A DNA stretch of 32,449 nucleotides from CALEUX01 sp037439945 (GCA_037439945.1 JBBIVA010000026.1:1-32449), one strand, 5' to 3'; shown: positions 1 to 8,193, numbered from the stretch's first letter. Program-made: numbers and translations. The notes: generated from the sequence alone by a model not told the origin.

Positions 1-3
1 TAA

Positions 4-26
4 TTTCTAATGACGGTCATTAGAAA
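4..26. repeat. Perfect inverted repeat at the left edge
   Basis: Eleven-base arms (positions 4-14 and 16-26, TTTCTAATGAC and its reverse complement) surround a single G. Folded as RNA it would make a 10-bp stem with a CGG loop. The downstream sequence on the plus strand is A-rich rather than T-rich, so it is not a typical plus-strand terminator. It could be a terminator for a gene left of the window or an operator-like dyad. What is seen is only the symmetry. Confidence 0.5.
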
Positions 27-154
27 AAATGGCTAAAGACAAATTTGGGTTTAAAGTAAATGAGGTAATAATTAACAAACTTAACTTAAACACTGGAATT
101 TGGGGTAACACTGATACATTATTATATACCAAACCCCCATTCACTCCATAAAAT

Positions 155-189
155 AAAAGAGGCTGTTTTAAATTAAAACAACCTCTTTT
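155..189 (-). terminator. Rho-independent type terminator of the symporter operon
   Basis: A near-perfect hairpin pairs AAAAGAGG at 155-162 and TGTTTTA at 164-170 with their complements at 182-189 and 174-180, with one C/A mismatch and a three-base loop (171-173). It lies just downstream of the stop codon of the minus-strand symporter gene (stop near 210). Read on the minus strand the right arm of the stem is followed by A/T-rich sequence. U-rich arms make it potentially bidirectional. Confidence 0.65.
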
Positions 190-209
190 TATAATGCAAA
201 TGCTAATTA

Positions 210-2126
210 TTAAACAGCGGGCTGACTTGTTTTATCTTTTTGTGTTAATAACGACACAACATATACAACTATAACAGCCAGTGTAAACGAAATAATTGCC
301 GGATTCTCAAGTTTATGCCAGGCAGTTGCCGAATCAAATCCGAACCTGTCCCACATAGTTGGAGATGTAAGAATAATTGCCAATGATGAAACAATACCTG
401 TAATTATTGAAGCAATAATTCCTTTGGCCGTTGTTTTTTTCCAGAAAAGAATAAATAGTATAGCCGGTAAATTTGCTGATGCAGCTACAGAAAATGCCCA
501 TCCAACCAAAAACGATACATTCATTCCTTTGAAGGCAATACCTAAAGCAATTGCCAGTAACCCAACAACCAGGGCCGCAATTTTGCCTGTTCTTACTTTT
601 TGCGAATCCGTTTGGCTGCGCTTCATGTAATTATCAATTAAATCATGTGCTATAGCACCGGATGATGCTATTATTAATCCGGCCACAGTCCCCAATATTG
701 TTGCAAAGGCAATTGCCGAAATAACTGAAAACAAACCTATTCCAAAAGCCTTGGCTAACAATGGTGCCGCCATATTGCTGCTTTCAACATCAAAAACACC
801 ATTTACTGCTGCTCCCAATCCCATAAAAAGAGTTAGTATGTAAAATGCGCCAATTGCAGCAATGGCCAGAACTGTTGATTTACGGGCATCCCTTTGACTT
901 GGGACCGTATAATATCTTATTAAAATATGGGGAAGGGCTGCTGTTCCGAGGAAAAGCGCCAGCATTAACGAAATAAAGTCAATTTTGTCCCACCAACCGG
1001 CGCCTTTACCGATTTTGTATTTCAAACCGGGAAGCATGAAACTTTTACCTGGTGTTACATTCTGGTAGAACACAGAAACTTTACGTCCTTCATCTTTAAA
1101 CTTTAATTCAGTAAACCTGACAACCTCTCCATTCTCGATCGTAGAAAGAAACTCAAACGGTCCAAGTGGACCTGTTTTATCAACTTCAACGCCATTAACA
1201 ATAATTTTGCTCATGTGCCCAACCTGAAAAAACTTTGCGTTTTCTTTTGGTTCACCGTTATATAAAGTGGTACCATCAGGGCTTTCTGCAATTGAAAGCA
1301 TTTCATTAAGAGCATAGGTCTCGTTATTACCAACAAGATTAAACCATCTTGAAATACCTTCTTTATTAAGTTTTACAACTTCAATTCCCTTAACAGTTTG
1401 CTGATCGGCAACATCATAACCTTCAACCGCCACAACTTTACCTTCTTCAACAACAGGATTAAGAACCATGTATTCATGGGCCTTCATTTCACCTATTGCA
1501 GGGTTCAGATTTAATCCATTTTTAAAAATATAAACTGACAAAATGGTTGAAAAGATAATTAACAAACCACCTTTAATAAATTGAACATAAGTAGTGGATG
1601 TCATACCTGCTGTTGCAACTATATAAATAACAATTAACCCAACAAGAACAACCCCTACCCAATGAGGAAACCCAAGTAGTGGAGTCACCAAATCTCCGGC
1701 TCCAACCATTTGGGGAATCAGATAAAAAATGGATATTACAAGTGTACTGATTGCCGCAGCAAGTGTTATTCCCCTATTGTTAAATTTTGAATTCAAAGCA
1801 TCTGAAAAGGTATATTTTCCTAATCTTTTTAATGGTTCGGCCACTAAAAACAACGCAACAATCCATCCTGCCAAAAAACCAACTGAATATAAAAACCCAT
1901 CAAATCCAACCATTGCAATCATACCGCAAATACCCAAAAAGGATGCCGCACTAAGATAATCACCTGCAAAGGCTATCCCGTTTGTGGCCCAATGAATTTG
2001 CCCACCTGCTGCATAATAATTGCTGGCAGATTTTGTTTTACGTGCGAAATAAAATGATAGCCCAATTACTACTGAAACAAAAAGCAGGAAGAAGGCAATT
2101 GCAATATATGAAACTCCGTATATCAT
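210..2126 (-). CDS. actP: ActP-like sodium:solute symporter (acetate/monocarboxylate)
   Basis: A 638-residue integral membrane protein of the sodium:solute symporter (SSS) family, most like E. coli ActP, which takes up acetate and other short monocarboxylates. The N-terminal part has several hydrophobic helices. The C-terminal half is strongly ActP-like: ALPHILIRYYTVPSQRDARK (about residues 395-415), FATILGTVAGLIIASSGAIA and an AASANLPAIL helix. E. coli ActP has about 550 residues; the extra length is a hydrophilic loop at about residues 210-376 between membrane segments, with no motif I recognise. The gene overlaps its upstream partner by ATGA, and a strong Shine-Dalgarno (AAGGAGGG on the minus strand, complement of 2133-2140) sits 6 bases before this ATG, which fixes the start. 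Substrate is inferred from family; propionate, pyruvate or succinate are possible. Confidence 0.85.
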   Translation of the reverse strand: MIYGVSYIAIAFFLLFVSVVIGLSFYFARKTKSASNYYAAGGQIHWATNGIAFAGDYLSAASFLGICGMIAMVGFDGFLYSVGFLAGWIVALFLVAEPLKRLGKYTFSDALNSKFNNRGITLAAAISTLVISIFYLIPQMVGAGDLVTPLLGFPHWVGVVLVGLIVIYIVATAGMTSTTYVQFIKGGLLIIFSTILSVYIFKNGLNLNPAIGEMKAHEYMVLNPVVEEGKVVAVEGYDVADQQTVKGIEVVKLNKEGISRWFNLVGNNETYALNEMLSIAESPDGTTLYNGEPKENAKFFQVGHMSKIIVNGVEVDKTGPLGPFEFLSTIENGEVVRFTELKFKDEGRKVSVFYQNVTPGKSFMLPGLKYKIGKGAGWWDKIDFISLMLALFLGTAALPHILIRYYTVPSQRDARKSTVLAIAAIGAFYILTLFMGLGAAVNGVFDVESSNMAAPLLAKAFGIGLFSVISAIAFATILGTVAGLIIASSGAIAHDLIDNYMKRSQTDSQKVRTGKIAALVVGLLAIALGIAFKGMNVSFLVGWAFSVAASANLPAILFILFWKKTTAKGIIASIITGIVSSLAIILTSPTMWDRFGFDSATAWHKLENPAIISFTLAVIVVYVVSLLTQKDKTSQPAV

Positions 2127-2404
2127 AATTTTCCCTCCTTGTTCATTTTAATTTCATACTGAGTGCATATTAAGCTATAAACCAAACCCAGTACCACTGC
2201 AAAAATTATTAGCCCTATACCATAAACTATGGCAAGACTTAATTCACCTATTACCTTTTTCCCTAGCAATTCGTAATTTGTTACACCAATTGCTACAAAA
2301 CCGGCATAAAACACCAAATAAAGAAAAAAGAACCAAACTCCCAGTCTGGCCTTCTTTTTAGAAGCTAAATCCTCACCTAACTCAACTGCTGGTCCGTGAT
2401 GCAT
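2123..2404 (-). CDS. DUF485 (YjcH-like) small membrane protein
   Basis: A 93-residue protein with two predicted membrane helices (about residues 22-43 and 55-80). The sequence LGVWFFFLYLVFYAGFVAIG followed by IVYGIGLIIFAVVLGLVYS matches the DUF485/YjcH pattern of a conserved aromatic first helix and a G-I-G-L-I second helix ending in Y. Such proteins are encoded immediately upstream of ActP-type symporters in many bacteria, and here the stop codon overlaps the symporter start (ATGA). Its role is unknown; an accessory or stability function for the symporter is the usual suggestion. The related DUF4212 small-subunit family was considered, but the helix pattern fits DUF485 better. Confidence 0.8.
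   Translation of the reverse strand: MHHGPAVELGEDLASKKKARLGVWFFFLYLVFYAGFVAIGVTNYELLGKKVIGELSLAIVYGIGLIIFAVVLGLVYSLICTQYEIKMNKEGKL
2133..2140 (-). promoter_or_regulatory. Strong Shine-Dalgarno inside overlapping gene
   Basis: The minus strand reads AAGGAGGG six bases upstream of the symporter ATG (2126-2124), within the 3' end of the DUF485 gene. Bacteroidota genes usually lack such sites, and the other starts in this window show none as strong. It decides the symporter start and suggests translational coupling through the ATGA overlap. Confidence 0.7.
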
Positions 2405-2490
2405 AATTGAAAAATTAATTGATTATAAATATACTCTACTTAATAAAATATCTCATTTTAATTAATTATGTTAAATAACATTAACAGCTT

Positions 2491-2498
2491 CAAAGATA
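2491..2498 (-). promoter_or_regulatory. Candidate -7 promoter element for the symporter operon
   Basis: On the minus strand this reads TATCTTTG, a full match to the Bacteroidota -7 consensus TAnnTTTG, 86 bases upstream of the DUF485 start codon. A TTTG-like -33 element is present on the same strand (complement of 2525-2528) but at a longer than usual spacing of 26 bases, so the assignment is tentative. Confidence 0.4.
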
Positions 2499-2924
2499 TT
2501 TCTTTTTATTGAAAATTAACTGCTCAAATTTTATCAATTCGGCAAGTTTATAATTTGTAAAAAAAGGTTCCTGCTATTATGCGTTTCTAACTTGTATTTA
2601 CAAGAAAAAAATTAAACCTGTCACAAAATTTTTCTAAAAAAAAAACGTTATTTAACATATTGTATAAACTCATATCCCCCAATTTTATTGAATATTATAA
2701 AACAACATTAAAATATTATCAAACAAATACGTATTAAATAAGTTAAAGGTTTTAAAATAGCATAGTGAAATACAAGCTTATTTAAACAACCACAAAACTA
2801 CTAACAATTGAAATGTTGCCACTTAAGTCCATACAGGTTGTACACAAGGTAAAGGTTACTAAACTGTTATATATAGTAATCATTTTTTTATCTTGAACTT
2901 CCCTGCTTTTAAACACTAAAACAA

Positions 2925-2958
2925 TTGTTCCTTTTATTGAACAAAAGCACTAATTTTG
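2925..2958 (+). promoter_or_regulatory. mutA promoter with overlapping dyad
   Basis: TAATTTTG at 2951-2958 matches the Bacteroidota -7 consensus TAnnTTTG exactly, 35 bases before the mutA ATG. A TTG at 2925-2927 is a possible -33 element, with a slightly long 23-base spacer. A 6-bp inverted repeat, TTGTTC (2925-2930) and GAACAA (2939-2944) separated by 8 bases, lies in the promoter spacer where a repressor or activator could bind. If the -7 call is right, the leader is only about 30 bases, leaving no room for a riboswitch. Confidence 0.5.
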
Positions 2959-2993
2959 CGGCCTGTAAACTAGTATTATAAATCAGTTACATT

Positions 2994-4853
2994 ATGGCAG
3001 ATAAATCAAAACAACCGCTGTTTAATGAATTCCCTCCCGTGTCAACCCAGGAGTGGATGAACAAAATAACAGCGGATCTCAAAGGGGCCGATTTCGATAA
3101 AAAGCTCGTTTGGAAAACAAATGAAGGTTTCAACATTCGACCATTTTACCGTGCAGAGGATTTGGAACCAATAAATTACCTTGATTCATTACCGGGTGAG
3201 TTTCCCTTTGTTCGTGGTATAAAACCCGAAAATTCATGGTTGGTAAGACAAAACATAATTGTAAACGAAGTTTTGAAAGCCAATCAGAAGGCACTGGATT
3301 TGATAAGCAAAGGAGTTAACTCCATCGGTTTCATTTTTGATGATGATAAGATTTTAACACCTGAAAACATCAAAACTCTTTTGCAAAACATTAACAATTC
3401 AGCTATCGAGGTAAATTTTGAAACCCGGAATGGTAATGAAAAGCTGTTGTTATTGGTAATTGATGAGCTAAAATCGAAAAACAAAAACATTGAAAATATA
3501 AAGGGCTCATTAAATTTTGACCCAATCGGAAATTTAACAATTGGTGGTAAAATTTGCGAAACAGTTGAAAAATCGATGGATTATGTTGCCGAAATAGTAA
3601 GGGAAGGGAAAAAATTACCCCTATTCCAGGTTGTAAATGTTAATGGGAAAAATTTCGGTAATGCAGGTTCTACCATTGTGCAGGAACTTGCATTTTCTTT
3701 ATCTGTTGGGAATGAATATTTATCGCAACTAACAAAACGTGGAATATCAGTTAATGATGCTGCCAAAACAACCCGCTTTAATTTAAGTGTGGGTTCAAAT
3801 TATTTTATGGAAATTGCCAAACTTAGGGCCGCACGGTTACTTTGGGCAACAATTGTTAATGAATACAAACCAACAAGCAAAGATGCTTGCAGGATGTTGG
3901 TTCATTGCCAGACATCTGAATTTAATAAAACGGTTTACGATCCAAATGTAAACATGTTAAGAACTCAAACAGAAGCCATGTCGGCTGTAATTGGCGGTTG
4001 CCATTCACTTACAGTTGATCCTTTTGATAATATTTTTACAACACCAACGGCATTTAGTGAGCGTATTGCACGTAACCAGCAGCTTTTGCTTAAAGAGGAA
4101 TCTTACTTCGATAAAATTGCAGATCCGTCAGGAGGAAGTTATTATATAGAATCACTAACAGATAGTATTGCAAACGAAGCATGGAAACTTTTTATTGAAA
4201 TTGAAAATGCCGGAGGCTACCTTAGCGCATTAAATAAGGGAGTTATTCAAAAATATATAAATGAATCGGCCTTACTAAGGAGAAAAGCCATTGCCAGCCG
4301 AAAAGAAGTCCTTTTAGGCACTAATCAATATCCCAATACGCAGGAGTTTATGAAAAACTCCATTAATAAAAATGATCCAGGCGTGCAATCATCCGGAAAT
4401 CAAATTATAGAACCTGTAAAGATATTTCGTGCTTCCGAGGAATTTGAAATTCTACGCCTTGAAGTTGAAAAGGCACCAAAACGGCCTAAAGTTTTTATGC
4501 TCACTTACGGCCATTTGGCAATGCGTTTGGCACGTTCCCAATTTTCCGGAAATTTCTTCGGATGTGCAGGATATGAGATAGTTGACAATCTTGGATTTGC
4601 AAGTGTTGAAGATGGAGTAGTTGCAGCAATAAAAGCCAATGCAAATATTGTAGTATTATGCTCATCCGATGAAGAATATGCTGAAGCAGCACCGGTTGCC
4701 TTCAAAAAACTTGGCGGAAAAGCAATTTTTGTTGTGGCCGGGGCACCTGCCTGTACCGAGGATTTAAAAGCTCAGGGCATTGAAAACTTCATAAATATTA
4801 AAAGCAATGTACTTGAAACACTGCAAAAATTTAATAAACTGTTATTATTTTAA
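2994..4853 (+). CDS. mutA: Methylmalonyl-CoA mutase small (beta) subunit
   Basis: The 619-residue non-catalytic subunit of the MutAB heterodimer, which interconverts succinyl-CoA and (R)-methylmalonyl-CoA in propionate metabolism. The start opens with LFNEFPPVSTQEWMNKITAD, a typical MutA N-terminus. A degenerate TIM-barrel domain occupies about residues 40-450 and a cobalamin-domain-like Rossmann fold about 495-619. In the position of the catalytic subunit's cobalamin-binding DxHxxG, this protein has TYGHLAMR (about 503-510), so the Asp and final Gly are missing, as expected for the small subunit. Length is normal for the family. The partner mutB follows after 473 bases rather than immediately, because of an intervening GxxExxY gene. 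Confidence 0.95.
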   Translation: MADKSKQPLFNEFPPVSTQEWMNKITADLKGADFDKKLVWKTNEGFNIRPFYRAEDLEPINYLDSLPGEFPFVRGIKPENSWLVRQNIIVNEVLKANQKALDLISKGVNSIGFIFDDDKILTPENIKTLLQNINNSAIEVNFETRNGNEKLLLLVIDELKSKNKNIENIKGSLNFDPIGNLTIGGKICETVEKSMDYVAEIVREGKKLPLFQVVNVNGKNFGNAGSTIVQELAFSLSVGNEYLSQLTKRGISVNDAAKTTRFNLSVGSNYFMEIAKLRAARLLWATIVNEYKPTSKDACRMLVHCQTSEFNKTVYDPNVNMLRTQTEAMSAVIGGCHSLTVDPFDNIFTTPTAFSERIARNQQLLLKEESYFDKIADPSGGSYYIESLTDSIANEAWKLFIEIENAGGYLSALNKGVIQKYINESALLRRKAIASRKEVLLGTNQYPNTQEFMKNSINKNDPGVQSSGNQIIEPVKIFRASEEFEILRLEVEKAPKRPKVFMLTYGHLAMRLARSQFSGNFFGCAGYEIVDNLGFASVEDGVVAAIKANANIVVLCSSDEEYAEAAPVAFKKLGGKAIFVVAGAPACTEDLKAQGIENFINIKSNVLETLQKFNKLLLF

Positions 4854-4860
4854 ACGCTAA

Positions 4861-4871
4861 AACGCAAAGAC
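4861..4871 (+). repeat. Left copy of inverted 11-base motif flanking the GxxExxY gene
   Basis: AACGCAAAGAC lies 7 bases after the mutA stop. Its exact reverse complement, GTCTTTGCGTT, occurs at 5303-5313, just before mutB. The two copies bracket the intruding GxxExxY gene. Similar AACGCAAAGACGC-type motifs are, from my recollection, common around such genes in Bacteroidota; that recollection was not checked. Confidence 0.55.
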
Positions 4872-4889
4872 GAAGAGTTTTAAATTAAA

Positions 4890-5275
4890 ATGACACGGGA
4901 CCAACTAAAAAATTATCTTCCGAAATAATTGGAGGAGCCATAGAAGTTCACAAAGAACTTGGACCCGGTCTCCTTGAATCTGTTTTTGAGACTTGTCTTG
5001 CCCATGAATTGACAAATAGGGGATTATTAGTGGAAGAACAGGTTCGAATACCATTATTTTATAAAGGTCAACCATTGCATAAAGATTTTATACTAGATTT
5101 TCTCATAGAGAAAGAAATTAAAATTGAAATAAAGGCAATTGAAGTAGTTAATCCTGTTCATCAGGTTCAATTGTTAACATATTTAAAACTAACAAATAAA
5201 AAACTTGGTCTATTAATTAATTTCAATGTGCCAGTTTTGCATCAGGGCATTTACCGAAAGGTAAACTCTCTTTAA
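4890..5275 (+). pseudogene. GxxExxY-family protein, frameshifted near its start
   Basis: The body encodes a GxxExxY protein (PD-(D/E)XK nuclease-like fold, function unknown). From 4919: SEIIGGAIEVHKELGPGLLE, then SVF completing the motif with F for Y, a LDF...IEIKA stretch giving the D...ExK core, and LLTYLKL...LGLLINFNVP. That frame has no ATG or GTG before the motif and is open only from the TAA at 4886. The ATG at 4890 reads TRDQLK in a different frame and stops at 4926-4928. Joining the two at the A-run 4907-4912, where one A appears to be missing, gives a normal N-terminus and about 128 residues. Explanations: inactivating deletion, sequencing/assembly error, or -1 frameshifting at A AAA AAT. 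The first in-frame start otherwise is TTG at 5009, which would lose the motif. Confidence 0.75.
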
Positions 5276-5302
5276 AACAATAAATTACCTTTGTAACTTT
5301 GT

Positions 5303-5313
5303 GTCTTTGCGTT
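5303..5313 (-). repeat. Right copy of inverted 11-base motif
   Basis: GTCTTTGCGTT is the exact reverse complement of the motif at 4861-4871 and ends 13 bases before the mutB start codon. Together the pair encloses 431 bases containing the frameshifted GxxExxY gene. Confidence 0.55.
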
Positions 5314-5326
5314 AAAATAAAAAAGT

Positions 5327-7480
5327 ATGAAACCAGATTTTTCAAAAACGTCATATAAAAAAGGGTCCGCTTCGGTTAATGTAACCGATTGGGCTAAAAA
5401 AAACGGGGTAAATGAAAATTGGATAACCCCGGAACGCATCCCTGTAAAAAAGGTATATACTAAAGTAGATTTGGAAGCAATGGAGCATTTAAACTATGCT
5501 GCAGGCATTGCCCCTTTTCTCAGAGGCCCTTATTCCGGAATGTATGCTATGCAACCCTGGACAATAAGACAATATGCCGGATTTTCAACCGCTGAAGAAT
5601 CAAATGCTTTCTACCGCAGAAACCTTGCTGCCGGGCAAAAAGGCCTGTCGGTAGCCTTCGACCTTGCCACCCACCGTGGCTACGACTCTGACCATGAGCG
5701 TGTAGTTGGCGATGTTGGGAAAGCAGGTGTGGCTATTGACTCCATTCTGGACATGAAAGTTTTATTTGATGGCATTCCACTTGATAAAATGTCGGTGTCA
5801 ATGACCATGAACGGGGCTGTTTTGCCTGTTATGGCCTTTTATATTGTAGCAGGTTTGGAACAGGGTTGTAAGCTGGAAGACCTTTCAGGTACAATACAGA
5901 ATGATATTCTTAAGGAATTCATGGTGCGTAACACATACATCTATCCACCTGAATTTTCAATGAAAATTATTGCCGATATTTTCGAATACACATCCAGATA
6001 TATGCCTAAGTTCAACAGCATATCTATTTCAGGATACCACATGCAGGAGGCAGGTGCAACTGCTGATATTGAGCTTGCCTATACACTTGCCGACGGACTT
6101 GAATATTTGCGTACTGGCATAAATGCAGGATTAAGCGTTGATGCCTTTGCACCCAGGTTGTCATTCTTTTGGGCAATTGGAATGAACCATTTTATGGAAA
6201 TTGCCAAAATGCGTGCAGCAAGGATGCTTTGGGCCAAAATTGTAAAACAATTTAATCCTAAAAGTGACAAATCCCTGGCACTGCGAACACACTCCCAAAC
6301 ATCCGGATGGTCACTAACAGAACAGGACCCATTCAACAATGTTGGACGTACCTGCATTGAAGCAATGGCCGCAGCCCTTGGCCATACTCAATCCCTTCAC
6401 ACAAATGCTCTCGATGAAGCAATTGCTTTACCAACTGATTTTTCAGCCCGAATTGCCCGTAACACGCAAATATATATACAGGAAGAAACAAACATTTGTA
6501 AGGCGGTTGACCCATGGGCTGGTTCGTATTACGTTGAATCATTAACAAACGAACTTGCAACAAAAGCCTGGGAATTAATTCAGGAAATTGAAGAAATGGG
6601 TGGTATGGCAAAAGCCATTGAAACAGGAATACCCAAAATGCGTATAGAAGAAGCTGCGGCACGGACGCAGGCAAAAATAGACAGTGGAAAACAAACAATA
6701 GTAGGGACCAACCGATATCGTTTGGAAAAAGAAGATCCTATCGACATTTTGGAGATTGACAATACTGCAGTTCGCAAGTCACAAATCGAACGTCTGAATA
6801 AACTCAGGGCCGAACGTAATGGCCAGGAAGTTCAGGCTGCCCTTGAGGCAATTACCAAATGTGTTGAAACAGGCGAAGGAAACCTATTGGAACTGGCTGT
6901 TGATGCTGCAAAAAAAAGGGCATCACTTGGTGAAATATCTAATGCATGTGAAACTATTGTAGGGAGATACAAAGCTGTGATACGTTCAATAAATGGAGTT
7001 TACTTATCTGAAGCATCTTCAGACGGTGAATTTGAAAAAGCTCAGGCCATGGCCAGAAAATTTGCTGAGCTCGAAGGCCGCCAGCCTAGGATCATGATTG
7101 CCAAAATGGGACAGGATGGCCACGACCGCGGTGCAAAAGTCGTTGCTACAGGATATGCAGATATAGGTTTTGATGTAGATATGGGGCCCTTGTTCCAGAC
7201 ACCGGCCGAGGCTGCCAAACAGGCAGTTGAAAACGATGTGCATGTGCTTGGGGTTTCATCACTGGCTGCCGGACACAAAACGTTGGTCCCACAGGTGATT
7301 GCGGAACTGAAAAAACTTGGGCGCGAAGATATTATGGTTATTGCTGGTGGTGTTATACCACAACAGGATTACCAATACCTTTACGATTCAGGGGTAGTTG
7401 GAATCTTCGGGCCTGGGACCTCAGTAGCCAGGGCAGGAATTGAAATTCTGAATCTATTAATTGAAAGCCATAATAAATAA
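5327..7480 (+). CDS. mutB: Methylmalonyl-CoA mutase large (alpha, catalytic) subunit
   Basis: The 717-residue catalytic subunit, using adenosylcobalamin and MutA to interconvert succinyl-CoA and methylmalonyl-CoA. Domains: catalytic (beta/alpha)8 barrel, about residues 30-560, then a cobalamin-binding domain, about 585-717. Key residues are present: Tyr83 in WTIRQYAG and His238 in SGYHMQEAG correspond to active-site Tyr89 and His244 of the Propionibacterium enzyme. The cobalamin motif is DGHDRG with the axial ligand His599. The ending GPGTSVARAGIEILNLLIES is typical. Length is normal and the protein is cytoplasmic. In Bacteroidota this enzyme usually runs from succinyl-CoA toward propionate. 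It is probably co-transcribed with mutA unless the intervening gene carries its own signals. Confidence 0.97.
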   Translation: MKPDFSKTSYKKGSASVNVTDWAKKNGVNENWITPERIPVKKVYTKVDLEAMEHLNYAAGIAPFLRGPYSGMYAMQPWTIRQYAGFSTAEESNAFYRRNLAAGQKGLSVAFDLATHRGYDSDHERVVGDVGKAGVAIDSILDMKVLFDGIPLDKMSVSMTMNGAVLPVMAFYIVAGLEQGCKLEDLSGTIQNDILKEFMVRNTYIYPPEFSMKIIADIFEYTSRYMPKFNSISISGYHMQEAGATADIELAYTLADGLEYLRTGINAGLSVDAFAPRLSFFWAIGMNHFMEIAKMRAARMLWAKIVKQFNPKSDKSLALRTHSQTSGWSLTEQDPFNNVGRTCIEAMAAALGHTQSLHTNALDEAIALPTDFSARIARNTQIYIQEETNICKAVDPWAGSYYVESLTNELATKAWELIQEIEEMGGMAKAIETGIPKMRIEEAAARTQAKIDSGKQTIVGTNRYRLEKEDPIDILEIDNTAVRKSQIERLNKLRAERNGQEVQAALEAITKCVETGEGNLLELAVDAAKKRASLGEISNACETIVGRYKAVIRSINGVYLSEASSDGEFEKAQAMARKFAELEGRQPRIMIAKMGQDGHDRGAKVVATGYADIGFDVDMGPLFQTPAEAAKQAVENDVHVLGVSSLAAGHKTLVPQVIAELKKLGREDIMVIAGGVIPQQDYQYLYDSGVVGIFGPGTSVARAGIEILNLLIESHNK

Positions 7481-7522
7481 TTAAATTATTCACGGCAAAA
7501 TACTAAATTAAAAGTACCCTAT

Positions 7523-7561
7523 AAAATACCGCTTCAGTTTAAGGTTGAAGCGGTATTTTTT
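7523..7561 (+). terminator. Strong rho-independent terminator of mutAB
   Basis: A perfect 14-bp stem pairs AAAATACCGCTTCA (7523-7536) with TGAAGCGGTATTTT (7546-7559) around a 9-base loop, followed by further T. It is 42 bases downstream of the mutB stop codon. This clearly separates the mutase operon from the polysaccharide locus to the right. Confidence 0.9.
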
Positions 7562-8193
7562 ACAAACATTTATTAACATTAAACAACACTTTAGTTTCAT
7601 AAACAGGTCGCCATTCAATATAAGTATTTGTATTTTTTTTGCATTAAAAAATGCAAAATTCCAACTCATTGATAAACCGGATTGCCAAAACTTTTAAAAT
7701 AATACAATTTGAGATTATAAAAACAGAGTAACTGAAAACAATAAGGGCAACTCATCTCCCACCTTTTGCCTTATGCACCTGCATTTTTTCAGGCCTTAAA
7801 ATTCTACAACCACTACTTTTCATCCTACATCAACTAATTATATTAAAAAACCGCCATAAAAAATTTCTACTGTCACATTTTTTAAAAAGTGCCAAATTGT
7901 ATAAAAAAAGTATCAGTTTGTGTATTGCTGGTTGTTAAAAAATGTAAGTATTTCATGTAAACATTAAACTTAATTTAACACTTTGTGCGCCTTAACCTTA
8001 TTTGATTGATAATAAAACTATTACAAACAAATCGGTTTTAAAAATTCAGGTGATAAATTTCATTGTTAAACACAATTTAAAGTAAAAAATACTTTTAATA
8101 GGTTTTTCAATTTAAAACTCAGGAAAAAATTTTGAAAATCTATTAATTAAAAATATCTGAAACAAACGCAATTGATTTAATAATCGGTGTGAT
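7562..8193. other. Long AT-rich intergenic region before the polysaccharide locus
   Basis: About 630 bases with no gene I can support. A 9-bp hairpin lies at 7637-7658 (TTTTGCATT and its complement, AAAA loop) without a following T-run. I found no full TAnnTTTG element; TAAATTTC at 8054-8061 is the nearest match, without a convincing -33 box. The length suggests a long regulated leader or distant operator sites for the first FAS1-SusC-SusD genes, but this is inference. Confidence 0.5.

Larger units (their letters stand above)
2405..2993. other. Divergent intergenic region between symporter operon and mutA
   Basis: A 589-base AT-rich spacer between divergently transcribed units. It holds candidate promoters at both ends (separate entries). 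I see no convincing ORF, no cobalamin riboswitch features and no repeat longer than the 6-bp dyad near the mutA promoter. The middle (about 2520-2880) contains only A/T tracts that I cannot assign. Confidence 0.6.

Noticed and set aside
29..151. A 40-codon open frame starting at ATG 29 on the plus strand
   Set aside because: It has no ribosome site, no recognisable similarity and low-complexity composition, and it overlaps the palindrome boundary. It is too short to support as a gene.
2405..2993. Cobalamin riboswitch upstream of mutA
   Set aside because: I looked because mutB needs adenosylcobalamin. The B12-box-like conserved stretches are not visible, and the likely leader is only about 30 bases.
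5009..5275. An 88-residue protein starting at TTG 5009
   Set aside because: This start would cut off the GxxExxY motif and the first helix of the fold. The upstream sequence in the same frame is clearly conserved coding sequence, so it is better described as part of the frameshifted 4890-5275 gene.
6333..6698. A 121-residue minus-strand open frame inside mutB
   Set aside because: It lies wholly within the conserved catalytic domain of mutB in an antisense frame. Its leucine- and proline-rich translation has no family features.
7637..7658. Nine-bp hairpin TTTTGCATT-AAAA-AATGCAAAA as a terminator
   Set aside because: It is A/T-dominated, has no T-run on the plus strand, and comes after a much stronger terminator at 7523. 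Left as a simple inverted repeat in the spacer.
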